A stretch of 64,000 nt of DNA from Mariprofundus aestuarium (GTDB lineage Bacteria > Pseudomonadota > Zetaproteobacteria > Mariprofundales > Mariprofundaceae). Position 1 is the first letter of the stretch. The number at the start of each line of letters is the position of its first letter. Below the pieces are notes generated by a model. That model saw only the letters and a program-made list of their open reading frames with translations. It made no database searches and was not told the origin of the DNA. Below, in pieces: positions 46,592 to 55,323 of the stretch. Location of the stretch: positions 62,001-126,000 of the forward strand of contig NZ_CP018799.1 in the NCBI RefSeq assembly GCF_002795805.1, read 5' to 3'. The translations under genes and the position numbers were made by a program.

Positions 46592-46607
46592 GTGCACGCT
46601 TCTTGCT
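46592..46607 (+). promoter_or_regulatory. Weak sigma-54-like element before motA
   Basis: GTGCACGCTTCTTGCT keeps GCACG, TTGCT and the 10-base spacing, but the GG of the -24 element reads TG. It lies between the flgE terminator and motA, where a promoter is expected. Confidence 0.35.
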
Positions 46608-46660
46608 AGGGATGTAACATGCGTATGAATCGGACAATCTCTTCCCTGTAAGGAGCGGAA

Positions 46661-47425
46661 ATGGATATCGCAACTATTATTGGCCTGGTTACAGCTATTG
46701 GCCTGGTTATTACAGCCATCCAGATGGGTGGTTCTCTGGAATCGTTTATCGATGTGGTTTCAATGTTGATCGTTGTGGGTGGCACCATAGGAGCCACGCT
46801 GATCAACTACCCATTAAAAGAGGTGATTGGAACCATAGCCATCGGTCTAAAGACATTCATATCAAAAGTACATGATCCCAAGGCCACCATTAATGAGCTA
46901 ATCGAGCTTTCCCAGATTGTACGTAAGGACGGACTGCTCGGCATGGAAGCGCAAGTTGATAGCATGGACAACGAATTCTTGAAAAAGGCCGTGCAGATGA
47001 CTCTGGATGGCCAGGAACCAAGTGTGGTTGATGACATCCTGTATGGTGAGACGGAAAAAATATCTGATCGCCACGCTCTGGGCGCGGAAATATTCATGGC
47101 TCTGGCCGGCTTTGCCCCTGCGTTCGGTATGATAGGAACACTGGTCGGTCTGGTACTCATGCTTCAGAATATGGAAGATCCCGCCACCATCGGCCCATCC
47201 ATGTCCGTGGCGCTATTGACGACATTTTATGGCGCTTTGATGGCCAATATTTTCTTCCTGCCTATGGCTGGAAAGCTGAAAACCCTGAGTAAGAAGGAAG
47301 TGCTGGTAAACGAGATCATCATGGCAGGTATCCAGTCTCTGGCGGCAGGAGAGAATCCGCGCATCATGGAACGCAGACTGATGGGTTATTTGTCACCCAA
47401 AGATCGCACAACCAGCTTCGATTAG
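46661..47425 (+). CDS. motA: Flagellar stator protein MotA (PomA type)
   Basis: Four-helix ion-channel subunit of the stator, 254 residues. TM1 and TM2 lie near 1-50 and TM3 and TM4 near 145-205 (APAFGMIGTLVGLVLMLQNM and GPSMSVALLTTFYGALMANIFFLP). The Pro-Ala-x-Gly-x-x-G motif and the cytoplasmic loop with ELSQIVRKDGLLGME fit the MotA/PomA family. Two MotB-like genes follow. The coupling ion (H+ or Na+) cannot be told from sequence with confidence. Confidence 0.95.
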   Translation: MDIATIIGLVTAIGLVITAIQMGGSLESFIDVVSMLIVVGGTIGATLINYPLKEVIGTIAIGLKTFISKVHDPKATINELIELSQIVRKDGLLGMEAQVDSMDNEFLKKAVQMTLDGQEPSVVDDILYGETEKISDRHALGAEIFMALAGFAPAFGMIGTLVGLVLMLQNMEDPATIGPSMSVALLTTFYGALMANIFFLPMAGKLKTLSKKEVLVNEIIMAGIQSLAAGENPRIMERRLMGYLSPKDRTTSFD

Positions 47426-47431
47426 AAAGCT

Positions 47432-48211
47432 ATGGCAGCGCGCAAAAGCAAAAAAGTAAACGAGGATCCGAAGTCGAACTTCGATATGCTTTTCCTGCAA
47501 CTCATGATGATCATGATGGCTTTCTTCATCCTGCTCTCCGCACTGTCAGTTATTGTTGATGAAAAAAGGCTGAAAGCACTGAACTCTATCGCAGGAGCCT
47601 TTAACCTGCTGCCGGCAGGTGCAAACCTCAGTCAGAGTCACGATGCATCCATGCCCAGCAAGGAGCTTGGCGCCGCCAATACGGCCACAAAAAGAACCGC
47701 CAAAAAACTGACGAATGTTGCCAAACTATTGGGGGTAGGCAGCGCTGTTCACGTGCTTCCTCTCGATAAAAGTACCGTGCGGGTCCGCATGCAGGAGCAG
47801 ATCCTGTTCAAGCCGGGGCAAGTTGCACTGAACGCCAGTATCCGCACTTTTATCGCTTCGATAGCGGAAATCCTGATACAGCCTGAAATTCAGGATATTA
47901 CCATTGAAGGACACACTGATAGAACGCCTATGCGAGGCAAAGGCGCTATGGGTAACTGGGAGCTTTCTGCAGCCAGGGGCATGCAGGTCTTTCATGAGCT
48001 GGCAAAATATAACCTCTCCAAAAGTAAGATGTTTGTCGCCGGTATGGGAGACACCCAGCCGCTGAGTGCATCAGAAACAGGCGGTAACGAAGCGCTGAAC
48101 AGGCGTGTGGAATTGATTATTCGCTTCCGTCCTACAACCACTCAGGAATCTCAATTAACGACTATAGATAGCAACACGCCAGCTGTAGCTGCTCCGGCCA
48201 GGGGAGATTGA
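47432..48211 (+). CDS. MotB-like stator subunit lacking the ion-binding Asp
   Basis: A 259-residue protein with one N-terminal membrane helix and a C-terminal OmpA/MotB peptidoglycan-binding domain (ITIEGHTDRTPMRG, NWELSAARGMQVFHEL, EALNRRVELIIRF). In the membrane helix, the position eight residues before the conserved FF pair is Gln23 (MLFLQLMMIMMAFFILL), whereas MotB proteins have the proton- or sodium-carrying Asp there. The next gene keeps that Asp. It lies between motA and a normal motB. It may form mixed stators, replace one MotB in the dimer, or have a structural role. Confidence 0.88.
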   Translation: MAARKSKKVNEDPKSNFDMLFLQLMMIMMAFFILLSALSVIVDEKRLKALNSIAGAFNLLPAGANLSQSHDASMPSKELGAANTATKRTAKKLTNVAKLLGVGSAVHVLPLDKSTVRVRMQEQILFKPGQVALNASIRTFIASIAEILIQPEIQDITIEGHTDRTPMRGKGAMGNWELSAARGMQVFHELAKYNLSKSKMFVAGMGDTQPLSASETGGNEALNRRVELIIRFRPTTTQESQLTTIDSNTPAVAAPARGD

Positions 48212-48215
48212 GAAG

Positions 48216-48953
48216 ATGGCGCGCAAAAGGGAAAAGAAAACGCCAGAAAAGGTTGATACTGAAGGCTGGGTGATGACCTTTGGAGACCTGATAAGCTTAA
48301 TGCTTACTTTCTTCGTTCTGATCGTCTCCATGTCTACAATGGATAATTTGACACTCAAGGAGATCAGCGACCAGGCGGCGGTCGGCATATCAGTGTTTGA
48401 CCGGGGAAGTAGTACCGATCTGGATATAACACCGATCGTGGATAACAACCAAGAAATAAGCATGCAGGAGATGCTGTTGGCAGCACGCCAAAAGGCCAAT
48501 CGGATGCTCTCCAATAGTGAATGGAAAAGCAAAGTGAATGCGCGCGTGGTCAAGGATAAGTTTATGTTCAGCCTGCCCAGTTCAGTGTTGTTCAGTGAAG
48601 GTGGAGCTAACCTGAAAGAACAGGACATTGTTATTCTGAGGCGACTGGCACGACTGCTTGCCTCCACCCCGGGTCACATACGCGTTGAGGGACACACCAG
48701 CTCTGATGCACTCCCTTCAGGTAGCACTTATCCGGATGCATGGAGCCTCTCCCTGGCACGGGCGGCATCAGTCTTGCATGTGCTGGAAGCAGAAGGTGTT
48801 AGCCACGCCAGACTGTCACTTGTTGGATATGGCCCGTCAAAGCCGGTTTCCGCGTTAAACAGTGTGTTCAGTCGCGCCAAGAACCGGCGTGTCGATATTG
48901 TGCTTTACGAACCGCAGGCAAAGAAACGTGCAAAGAAACAACCACGGCTATAA
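48216..48953 (+). CDS. motB: Flagellar motor protein MotB
   Basis: A 245-residue stator subunit. The membrane helix reads MTFGDLISLMLTFFVLIVSMS, with Asp24 at the ion-binding position. The C-terminal OmpA-like domain (IRVEGHTSSDALPSG, WSLSLARAASVLHVLE, KNRRVDIVLYEP) anchors it to peptidoglycan. It starts four bases after the Asp-less paralogue. With MotA it should form the 5:2 stator complex. Confidence 0.93.
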   Translation: MARKREKKTPEKVDTEGWVMTFGDLISLMLTFFVLIVSMSTMDNLTLKEISDQAAVGISVFDRGSSTDLDITPIVDNNQEISMQEMLLAARQKANRMLSNSEWKSKVNARVVKDKFMFSLPSSVLFSEGGANLKEQDIVILRRLARLLASTPGHIRVEGHTSSDALPSGSTYPDAWSLSLARAASVLHVLEAEGVSHARLSLVGYGPSKPVSALNSVFSRAKNRRVDIVLYEPQAKKRAKKQPRL

Positions 48954-48999
48954 CAGTGATTGGTGATGATACGATTAGCAGCTGAGAAGGAGACTCTAC

Positions 49000-49512
49000 A
49001 TGGCGGATAAAGAAATTGAGAATGATGATGGACAACAGCAGGAAGAGAAAAAGAAATCTTCCATAACGCTCGTCCAAATTATCATTATCGTACTTTTGGT
49101 GGCAGTCCTGGGGGTGGGCGGTTTTATTTCCTGGAAGCTGATGAACCTGGAAATCCCTGTGGCTCAGAATGAACAGCAACTGGCAGAGGAAGAGCTGCCG
49201 GAAGCCGGGCCGGCTATTCTAATCGATCTGGAAAATATCACAGTCAATCTCTCTGACGAAGATGAGAGCCGCTTTCTACGCGCAAAAATAAAACTGGAAG
49301 TAAAAGATGAAGAGTCCAAGTTAAAGATCGACACCTACAACGCACAGATAAAAGACCTCATTATCACGATTCTTTCCAGTAAAAGATTTGACGATATTCG
49401 TTCTCCGCAAGGGAAGTATGACCTCAAGCTTGAGCTGGTATATCGCATTAACGCGCTTGTCGGTGGGGAATCTGTGAAAAATATGTTTTTCTCTGACTTT
49501 GTGGCCCAATAA
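49000..49512 (+). CDS. fliL: Flagellar basal body-associated protein FliL
   Basis: A single-pass membrane protein of 170 residues that surrounds and stabilises stator units. A charged cytoplasmic N-terminus (Glu/Gln/Lys-rich) leads to a membrane helix (about 22-46) and a periplasmic stomatin-like domain with ITVNLSDEDESRFLRAKIKLEV and the C-terminal VKNMFFSDFVAQ. AAGGAG precedes the start and the stop overlaps fliM (TAATG). Confidence 0.93.
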   Translation: MADKEIENDDGQQQEEKKKSSITLVQIIIIVLLVAVLGVGGFISWKLMNLEIPVAQNEQQLAEEELPEAGPAILIDLENITVNLSDEDESRFLRAKIKLEVKDEESKLKIDTYNAQIKDLIITILSSKRFDDIRSPQGKYDLKLELVYRINALVGGESVKNMFFSDFVAQ

Positions 49513-50516
49513 TGAGTGAGCCAGTACTGAATAAAGGCGAGATCGAGGCGCTGCTGGGCGCGATTGCGCCAGAGGAGGAAGCCGATGCGCTTATAGCGAG
49601 CTTCCCCATGATGCCTCAGCCTGAGAGTGTCGACAGCTTTGAATTCCGTGAGGAAGAGAAGAGCGGCCTCAATGATTATCCCCGATTTTCCCAGATGCAT
49701 GACAGATTTACCGAAGCTCTGCTGGCAAACTGGAGAATGAATTTCACTAATACGATTTCTGTGTTCTTCAAGGAAACGGTTGAAAGTAGTTATTTCGAAG
49801 CGCTGGATAGTGATGAGCCCCGCGTCTATTTTACTTTGGAGTCCCCAGGTTCAGGCCACATTCTTGTGGTGCTTGATAAGGCACTGGTTGTTTCCTATAT
49901 AGATGCCCTGCTCTCTGGCAGTGGTGAAGTGATTCCTGATGAAGATACAGGATTGACGCCACTGGAGCTTAAGCTGGCGGCAAGAATCGCCAGCTCAACT
50001 GGGTCCATGTTGGCTGATTTATGGAGCCCCATCATCAAGCTGGATTTCGAATTGAAACAAATCGACCTGGATCCCATGAGCCTGTTGATGACAGCCGAGG
50101 ATGAGTTGTGTTTTTCGGTTACCAATGTGATCGTGCTTGGGGAAGAGGTGCGCGGAGAGATAACCATCTGCTACCCATTCTCCTTTCTCGAACCGATGCT
50201 GATTACCATGCGCTCTCAGGCACGCGAACAGACGGAAAGCATTGATGAAGAGTGGAACAGCCAGTTGAAAAGCAGCATCCTGCACTCTCCGATTGAATTA
50301 AGGCTTGAACTTGGCCGCTGTAATATCCGAATCCAGGATTTCCTTAATTACAAAACCGGTGATTTTCTACCCTTAACAATTCTGGAACGTGACCCTGCCA
50401 AGCTGTGGATCGATAAATATCAATCTTACCTCGCCATCCCGGGACAGCAGGATGGGATGCTAGCAGCTGAAATAATAGAAATTTTAAAACTTGAACCGGA
50501 GAACAATTATGACTGA
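49512..50516 (+). CDS. fliM: Flagellar switch protein FliM
   Basis: C-ring protein of 334 residues that receives phosphorylated CheY. The N-terminal LNKGEIEALLGAI is the CheY-binding peptide. The middle domain contains YIDALLSGSGEV and TPLELKLAARI, and the C-terminal SpoA domain ends LWIDKYQSYLAIPGQQ. It overlaps fliL by one base, and fliN begins inside its 3' end. Confidence 0.96.
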   Translation: MSEPVLNKGEIEALLGAIAPEEEADALIASFPMMPQPESVDSFEFREEEKSGLNDYPRFSQMHDRFTEALLANWRMNFTNTISVFFKETVESSYFEALDSDEPRVYFTLESPGSGHILVVLDKALVVSYIDALLSGSGEVIPDEDTGLTPLELKLAARIASSTGSMLADLWSPIIKLDFELKQIDLDPMSLLMTAEDELCFSVTNVIVLGEEVRGEITICYPFSFLEPMLITMRSQAREQTESIDEEWNSQLKSSILHSPIELRLELGRCNIRIQDFLNYKTGDFLPLTILERDPAKLWIDKYQSYLAIPGQQDGMLAAEIIEILKLEPENNYD

Positions 50517-50838
50517 GCAAACTCAAGAGGTTGAACAGCAGGCCATAGAGCAGGAGATCAGCACCAAGGAACATAGTCCATCAAACCTGGAATCCCTGAT
50601 GCACATTCCGTTGGAGGTAAGCGTAGAGCTGGCGCGTGTGAAGTTGCCTCTGCACTCGGTCGTTCGCATAGGCCGGGGAACAGTACTCCAGATGGGGAAG
50701 GAGGCAGATTCACAGGTGGATATTATGGCCAATGGAAGCATTTTTGCGCGCGGTGAAGTGGTCAAGGCAAACGGGAAACTTGGCGTACGGATTACTAATA
50801 TCGTAACACCTGAAGAGCGCATACGCGCCCTCTCATGA
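50509..50838 (+). CDS. fliN: Flagellar switch protein FliN
   Basis: C-ring SpoA-domain protein of 109 residues. An acidic N-terminal tail is followed by LMHIPLEVSVELARVKLPLHSVVRIGRGTVLQM and IFARGEVVKANGKLGVRITNIV, the FliN core. I chose ATG 50509 with GGAG eight bases upstream; TTG 50491 is in frame but lies before that site. The gene overlaps the fliM end by eight bases. Confidence 0.94.
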   Translation: MTEQTQEVEQQAIEQEISTKEHSPSNLESLMHIPLEVSVELARVKLPLHSVVRIGRGTVLQMGKEADSQVDIMANGSIFARGEVVKANGKLGVRITNIVTPEERIRALS

Positions 50839-50882
50839 TTTCCATGCAGCCAATGAACCATTTTCCGGCACTGATGAGATGA
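50835..50882 (+). CDS. Fifteen-codon minigene bridging fliN and fliO
   Basis: MISMQPMNHFPALMR. Its ATG overlaps the fliN stop (ATGA) and its TGA overlaps the fliO ATG (ATGA). It exactly fills the 40-base gap and could carry ribosomes from fliN to fliO, which has no ribosome site of its own. The peptide itself need not have a function. Confidence 0.4.
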   Translation: MISMQPMNHFPALMR

Positions 50883-51175
50883 GTGAGCCCTTTCTAATGG
50901 CGATTGTGCAGTCTGTGGCTGCGCTGGCCGTTGTGCTTGCAGTCTTTGCGGGTGTGGTATGGCTGTTGCGCCGCCTTCAGACATCCACGCAAAGCCGACA
51001 CGGGGAGCATATGAAGGTGGTCAGGCGTTTGCCTTTGGATACTAAACACAGCCTTGTGGAAGTCGCCTATGACGGCAGACATTACTTGATCGGCCTGTCG
51101 CCGGCCGGGATGACATCAATCTCTCAACATATTAAGGAAGCAGGGATCGACTCAGGCGAACCCGAGGATAAATGA
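50879..51175 (+). CDS. fliO: Flagellar export component FliO
   Basis: A short (98 residues) membrane protein assisting FliP assembly into the export gate. One membrane helix (about 8-30) is followed by LRRLQTSTQSRHGEHMKVVRRLPLDTKHSLVEVAYDGRHYLIGLSPAG, typical of FliO. No ribosome site precedes the ATG. Expression probably depends on translational coupling (see the minigene). The stop overlaps the fliP start. Confidence 0.88.
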   Translation: MSEPFLMAIVQSVAALAVVLAVFAGVVWLLRRLQTSTQSRHGEHMKVVRRLPLDTKHSLVEVAYDGRHYLIGLSPAGMTSISQHIKEAGIDSGEPEDK

Positions 51176-51927
51176 TGCCATCACGTCTGACATATTTCCT
51201 TCTCATGGGAGTGGTGCTGTTCCCTTCTCTCTCCGAAGCTGCAGATATTCCTACCCTATCAATGAGCCTGGGAAACTCCGGTGAGCCGGACGACTGGTTT
51301 ACCGGCCTAAAGATCATTGCGGGGTTAACGGTTCTTGCCCTTGCCCCTTCAATACTGGTGATGATGACATCATTTACCCGAATTCTTATCGTGTTCGGCT
51401 TTCTGCGGCAGGCTATGGGTACACAGCAAGCACCGCCAAATCAAATCCTGATCGGTTTGGCTTTGTTTATGACCGTTTTTATCATGATGCCCGTCTGGCA
51501 GAAAATTGACACTCAGGCTCTGACTCCCTATCTGAATGAGGAGCTTTCCCAAGCCGACGCATTTGAAAAAGCCAAAGCTCCTCTTCGCAGTTTTATGCTG
51601 GCGCAAACCCGTGAAGAGGATCTGATCCTTTTTCTGGAGGCAGCCAAGGTGGAGAGTCCGGACTCTCCTGAAGCCACACCGATGCATGCACTGATTCCAG
51701 CCTTTGTTATCAGCGAGTTGCGAACTGCTTTCCAGATCGGATTTTTGATCTATATCCCCTTCGTTGTCCTTGATCTGGTCGTGGCCTCTGTGTTGATGAG
51801 TATGGGTATGATGATGCTGCCTCCGGTGATGATCTCACTGCCCCTTAAAATCATCCTCTTTGTGCTTGTAGATGGCTGGCACCTGATCACAGCCTCACTA
51901 CTGCAAAGCTTCAAGCTTTCCGGTTAA
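51172..51927 (+). CDS. fliP: Flagellar export gate protein FliP
   Basis: Core subunit of the export gate, 251 residues. A signal sequence (about 1-23) is followed by FliP signatures: LAPSILVMMTSFTRILIVFGFLRQAMGTQQAPPNQILIGLALFMT and FVISELRTAFQIGFLIYIPFVVLDLVVASVLMSMGMMMLPPVMISLPLKI. In most genomes fliQ, fliR and flhB follow directly, but here they do not. The next genes are unrelated, so the export-gate operon is split. Confidence 0.96.
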   Translation: MMPSRLTYFLLMGVVLFPSLSEAADIPTLSMSLGNSGEPDDWFTGLKIIAGLTVLALAPSILVMMTSFTRILIVFGFLRQAMGTQQAPPNQILIGLALFMTVFIMMPVWQKIDTQALTPYLNEELSQADAFEKAKAPLRSFMLAQTREEDLILFLEAAKVESPDSPEATPMHALIPAFVISELRTAFQIGFLIYIPFVVLDLVVASVLMSMGMMMLPPVMISLPLKIILFVLVDGWHLITASLLQSFKLSG

Positions 51928-52029
51928 GTGCCTCCAGCCCTTAATCAATTGTTCCTGCACAGGCCAGACGCTTCAGGTTGATTTATTGGCAGCTGTTCAC
52001 CGGATAGCCCAACGATTTGCACCAGGCGG

Positions 52030-52045
52030 TGGCTTGTTTCTTGCT
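52030..52045 (+). promoter_or_regulatory. Sigma-54 type promoter for the CpoB-like lipoprotein
   Basis: TGGCTTGTTTCTTGCT matches the RpoN consensus at all but two fixed positions, with GG and GC 10 bases apart and a perfect -12 element. It lies 62 bases before the ATG at 52108. Confidence 0.6.
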
Positions 52046-52107
52046 GCCTATAACCTGGATGTACATGACATGATTATTGAAGAACCCGCTTACTTTCAGG
52101 AGATATT

Positions 52108-52917
52108 ATGGATAGCAGAATAAGACTATTACTCTTATGCAGCCTGCCTTTGTTGCTGAACGCATGCGCCAGCTTGCAGGCATCACAGGATAGTGCAAAT
52201 GAAGAACTTCTCTGGAAAGAGCAGGTAGAACAACGACTGGACTCAGTGGCAGATAAAAATGAAGAACTGGCCAAACTTCGAGCAAGGGTATCCCTCCTTG
52301 AAGCGGAAAATAAGAGGGAGTTTACGCATGCGCAAAATGAACTTGCTGCCATGAACAGCCAGCTGGAGACCCTCAAGCAGGAGCTGGAAAGCCTGAAGTC
52401 AAGACGTTCAAAGCCGAAAGGCAAAGCAGTCAAGAAAGCGAAGAATAAAGCTGTAGAGAAAGCAGCCGATGCCGCAAGCATCGAGAACAGCGCGCCAAAG
52501 CCCATTGCAAAGCAGGATAACCAAGGGCAAAGCGAAAGAGCCAAAAGGGCATATTATGATGCCTACTTCGCACTAAAGAATGGGGATTATTTTGAGTCCA
52601 GCCTCGCCTTTAGAAATTTCCTTCGAGACTTTCCCGGGGATAAACTGGCTGGTGAGGCAAAATATTGGTATGGAGAATCACTGCTGGCACAAGGTGAAGC
52701 CGGCAAGGCATTGCTGGTGTTCCAGGATATCATAAATGGGAAGTCATTCACGCCAAGGCATGCGGCAGCCATGCTGAAAGCCGGGTTTATACATGAAAAG
52801 CAGCAGCAGCAAGATGCAGCAATATCCCTCTACAGTCAGTTAATCAGGCAGCATCCTGCCAGTTCAGAAGCTGAAACTGCCCGCAGCAGGCTTAAGCAGC
52901 AAAACGGACAAGGCTAA
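52108..52917 (+). CDS. Lipoprotein with coiled coil and TPR repeats, CpoB/YbgF-like
   Basis: A 269-residue protein with a lipoprotein signal (LLLNAC, Cys at residue 19). A coiled coil (about 30-105), a Lys/Ala-rich linker and a TPR domain follow (about 148-265, with AYYDAYFALKNGDYFESSLAFRNFLRDFPGDKLAGEAKYWYGE). This is the layout of CpoB/YbgF, which links the Tol-Pal system with peptidoglycan synthesis. No tol or pal genes are adjacent. Its sigma-54-like promoter and flagellar surroundings suggest a motility variant. An AGGAG site precedes the ATG. Confidence 0.82.
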   Translation: MDSRIRLLLLCSLPLLLNACASLQASQDSANEELLWKEQVEQRLDSVADKNEELAKLRARVSLLEAENKREFTHAQNELAAMNSQLETLKQELESLKSRRSKPKGKAVKKAKNKAVEKAADAASIENSAPKPIAKQDNQGQSERAKRAYYDAYFALKNGDYFESSLAFRNFLRDFPGDKLAGEAKYWYGESLLAQGEAGKALLVFQDIINGKSFTPRHAAAMLKAGFIHEKQQQQDAAISLYSQLIRQHPASSEAETARSRLKQQNGQG

Positions 52918-53089
52918 GTAGAGGATTAAACAGATGCCATAGGTTGGCATGAAGAAAACTCCGCTAACCCCCTCGTAGCTCACAGAAAGAGGTTGGGGGG
53001 CTGACCGGTGGCTGTCCCTGAATTTATTCTCAGACTTAGACTTTCTGGGTGGTTAAACGGGAAGGAAGAGACCTATCCCCTGTTCGACC

Positions 53090-53695
53090 CTAAATTCCGG
53101 ATCCCATCTCTTGTTTGCTATTATTCCCGGATAGCGCTTTGCGCGCGTCTTTGGCACGAAGCTTTTCCCGCTGCCGTTTGAAAAGGTACTTCACAATGAT
53201 TTCCTCGTCCTCTTTACAGCGGTGCAGGAATGAAACGCCGATCCAGGTTTCGCTTCTACTTTTCCCTCTGGATGAAATGGCAACGACCTCGCCAATCAAC
53301 TCCAGCTTGACCGGTGGAAACATGGGTAGGTTCATCTTGATCTTCAGATGATCCCCTTTTTTGAAGCGTTCCTGTGTCGAAAAGCCAATGCCGGTTGAGC
53401 TCAAGCTAACGAGTCGCTGGTCGTGCTCGGCATCATCACTCTTCTCCATTTGCAGGCTGATGAGGAAGTTTAACTTCAGGTCCAGAGCCTCCAGTGCTCC
53501 AGCCACTTCAGGGGAAAGATTCTCCTGACTATCGTGGTTTAAAAGCTCTTGTGCCAACCTGCTATTTTGCGAAACAGTTCCGACTTTGTTCATTTCCAGG
53601 CTGAACTGCTCAGGGGTTAGAAGCTCCTCCTTAATGGCGAGCACTTCATCCTGACGGAATGTCTCTCGGTGGTTACGCCTCCCATTTTTGGACAT
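53090..53695 (-). CDS. PilZ-like domain protein, last gene of the sigma-28 operon
   Basis: A 201-residue protein. The N-terminal half is helical and charged. The C-terminal half (about 95-185) looks like a PilZ barrel with QRLVSLSSTGIGFSTQERFKKGDHLKIKMNLP and ETWIGVSFLHR. The S-x-x-G motif is present, but the upstream basic motif is weak, so c-di-GMP binding is uncertain. I chose the ATG at 53695, which has AAAGGAG upstream. It follows the HD-GYP gene by 48 bases. Confidence 0.75.
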   Translation of the reverse strand: MSKNGRRNHRETFRQDEVLAIKEELLTPEQFSLEMNKVGTVSQNSRLAQELLNHDSQENLSPEVAGALEALDLKLNFLISLQMEKSDDAEHDQRLVSLSSTGIGFSTQERFKKGDHLKIKMNLPMFPPVKLELIGEVVAISSRGKSRSETWIGVSFLHRCKEDEEIIVKYLFKRQREKLRAKDARKALSGNNSKQEMGSGI

Positions 53696-53743
53696 GCGAT
53701 TCTCCTTTGCAACAGGCATTAATGGGGTGGCGGAAAAGCTGGT

Positions 53744-55315
53744 TTATTTGCTAATCTGTTCCATCTGAGATGTGGCCTGAGTTTCAATCAGGCCCTCTTC
53801 AATGGCTTCAATCGCGACCTCTACTACTGCACTATCAAATTGTGTGCCAGAGTTGAGGCGAAGTTGTTCAATACAGAATGAAAGAGGCTGTGCTGTTCGG
53901 TATACCCGATGCGATGTCATAGCATCAATAGCGTCTGCTACGCAGACTATTCTTGCGGCAAGTGGAATCTCTTCGCCCTTGAGCTTGTCCGGATACCCGG
54001 AGCCATCCATGCGTTCATGGTGATGGCGGACCATTTGACGCTCCCGTCCCAGGCCATCCAGGTTTTTCAAAATCGTATCACCAATCGCCGGATGCGCTTT
54101 CATGCGGGCAAATTCCTGATCGGTAAACCTACCTTCTTTCAGCAGGATGCTATCGGGAATCCCTACCTTTCCAAGGTCGTGCAGCAAGCCGCCTGTCTGG
54201 ATGAGGTCAATAGCCTCCTGGTCCAGCCCCAGTTTCGCGGCAAATATGACACTCATTTTACTCACTCTGGATGAGTGGTCTTTGGTGTAGCGATCCCGGG
54301 CTTCCAGCAGGCTAGCCAACGTGATCAGGGTCTCCTTCATGCTGTCTTGCAGGGCGGCATGTACTGCCCGGTTATCCAGCAGTGTGTCCAGGTGAGCCAC
54401 AAGTAGCCCCAGCGTATTTTTATGCTGTTCACTTAATGAGGCTTCACGATAATCCATCAGGCAAATAACGCCCATTGCCCTTTGCTCAAGTCGAATCGGA
54501 ATGGCGATGTAACTATGAGCATCTACGCCCGGCCAGCAGCTGTAAGAAAGCCCTGAGTCCACAACCGACTGGATGTAGTCTTCACGCCCCTCCAGCAGTG
54601 GTTCAAATGGAGTACTGTCCAGCTTGCAGTTCACAGCGATGTTCCACGGCATGCCCGCTTCTTCCAGTCCGTTGTGTGTGGCCAGAACAAGTTTTTTCGC
54701 GTCCCGCTGATATAACGCCAGGAAGCCGCTATGTGCACGCACTATATCCATAGCCAGAGTCAGCGAACTACTGCAAATCTTGGCTACCTCTTTATGCTTG
54801 GGGATATCATTTAACAAGCGGAACAGCAGTCCCAGGTGCCTGTCCATCGCAAACAGCTCAGGTAGCAGGTGGCCATGCATAGGATGCGGCGCTTCTACTG
54901 TTTCTTCTTGAGTTGGCGATTTAGGCTGGGGCACATGTGGAACAGCACCCGAACTTAGAAAGGCCTTTTCAACACAATCCAGCAGTGCAGCCGGATGGAA
55001 GGGTTTGTGCAATATGTGCCCAATCCCAAGTTTTTCTGCCTCCTGCAGTTTCTCAGGCGAGAGAAAGCCGCTGGCCAGGATGATTGGAATGTCGATGTTT
55101 CGTTCCCGCAGTTCTGAGATCAGCTCCAGAGACTCTCCATCACCAAGCGTAAGGTCTGCAATCATTCCATCCCAGGGTTGGCTCTCAAAAAGCTCGCGAC
55201 CAGCCTTGACGCTGTCAGCACATGTAATGTGGATCCGGTCCGAGAAATCATCGATGGTTTCAACTATTACGTTGCGAACCATGGCCTGGTCTTCAAGTAA
55301 GATAATATTCTGCAT
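53744..55315 (-). CDS. Receiver-GAF-HD-GYP response regulator, likely c-di-GMP phosphodiesterase
   Basis: A 523-residue regulator. The receiver (about 1-120) carries Asp in GMIADLTLGDG and Lys in ILHKPFHP. A GAF domain spans about 170-320. The HD-GYP domain follows with GLLHDLGKVGIPD, HPAIGD and HHHERMDGSGYPDKLKG, so the metal-binding HD and the GYP motifs are intact. In DSF systems RpfG, a receiver-HD-GYP protein, is phosphorylated by RpfC. This protein is a candidate partner, but its added GAF domain and flagellar operon make that only a guess. Confidence 0.9.
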   Translation of the reverse strand: MQNIILLEDQAMVRNVIVETIDDFSDRIHITCADSVKAGRELFESQPWDGMIADLTLGDGESLELISELRERNIDIPIILASGFLSPEKLQEAEKLGIGHILHKPFHPAALLDCVEKAFLSSGAVPHVPQPKSPTQEETVEAPHPMHGHLLPELFAMDRHLGLLFRLLNDIPKHKEVAKICSSSLTLAMDIVRAHSGFLALYQRDAKKLVLATHNGLEEAGMPWNIAVNCKLDSTPFEPLLEGREDYIQSVVDSGLSYSCWPGVDAHSYIAIPIRLEQRAMGVICLMDYREASLSEQHKNTLGLLVAHLDTLLDNRAVHAALQDSMKETLITLASLLEARDRYTKDHSSRVSKMSVIFAAKLGLDQEAIDLIQTGGLLHDLGKVGIPDSILLKEGRFTDQEFARMKAHPAIGDTILKNLDGLGRERQMVRHHHERMDGSGYPDKLKGEEIPLAARIVCVADAIDAMTSHRVYRTAQPLSFCIEQLRLNSGTQFDSAVVEVAIEAIEEGLIETQATSQMEQISK

Positions 55316-55323
55316 CTCGCCCC

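Noticed and set aside
53744-55315. Naming the HD-GYP protein RpfG
   Set aside because: It has an extra GAF domain, lies 33 kb from rpfF/rpfC and belongs to a sigma-28 operon, so partnership with RpfC is possible but not shown.
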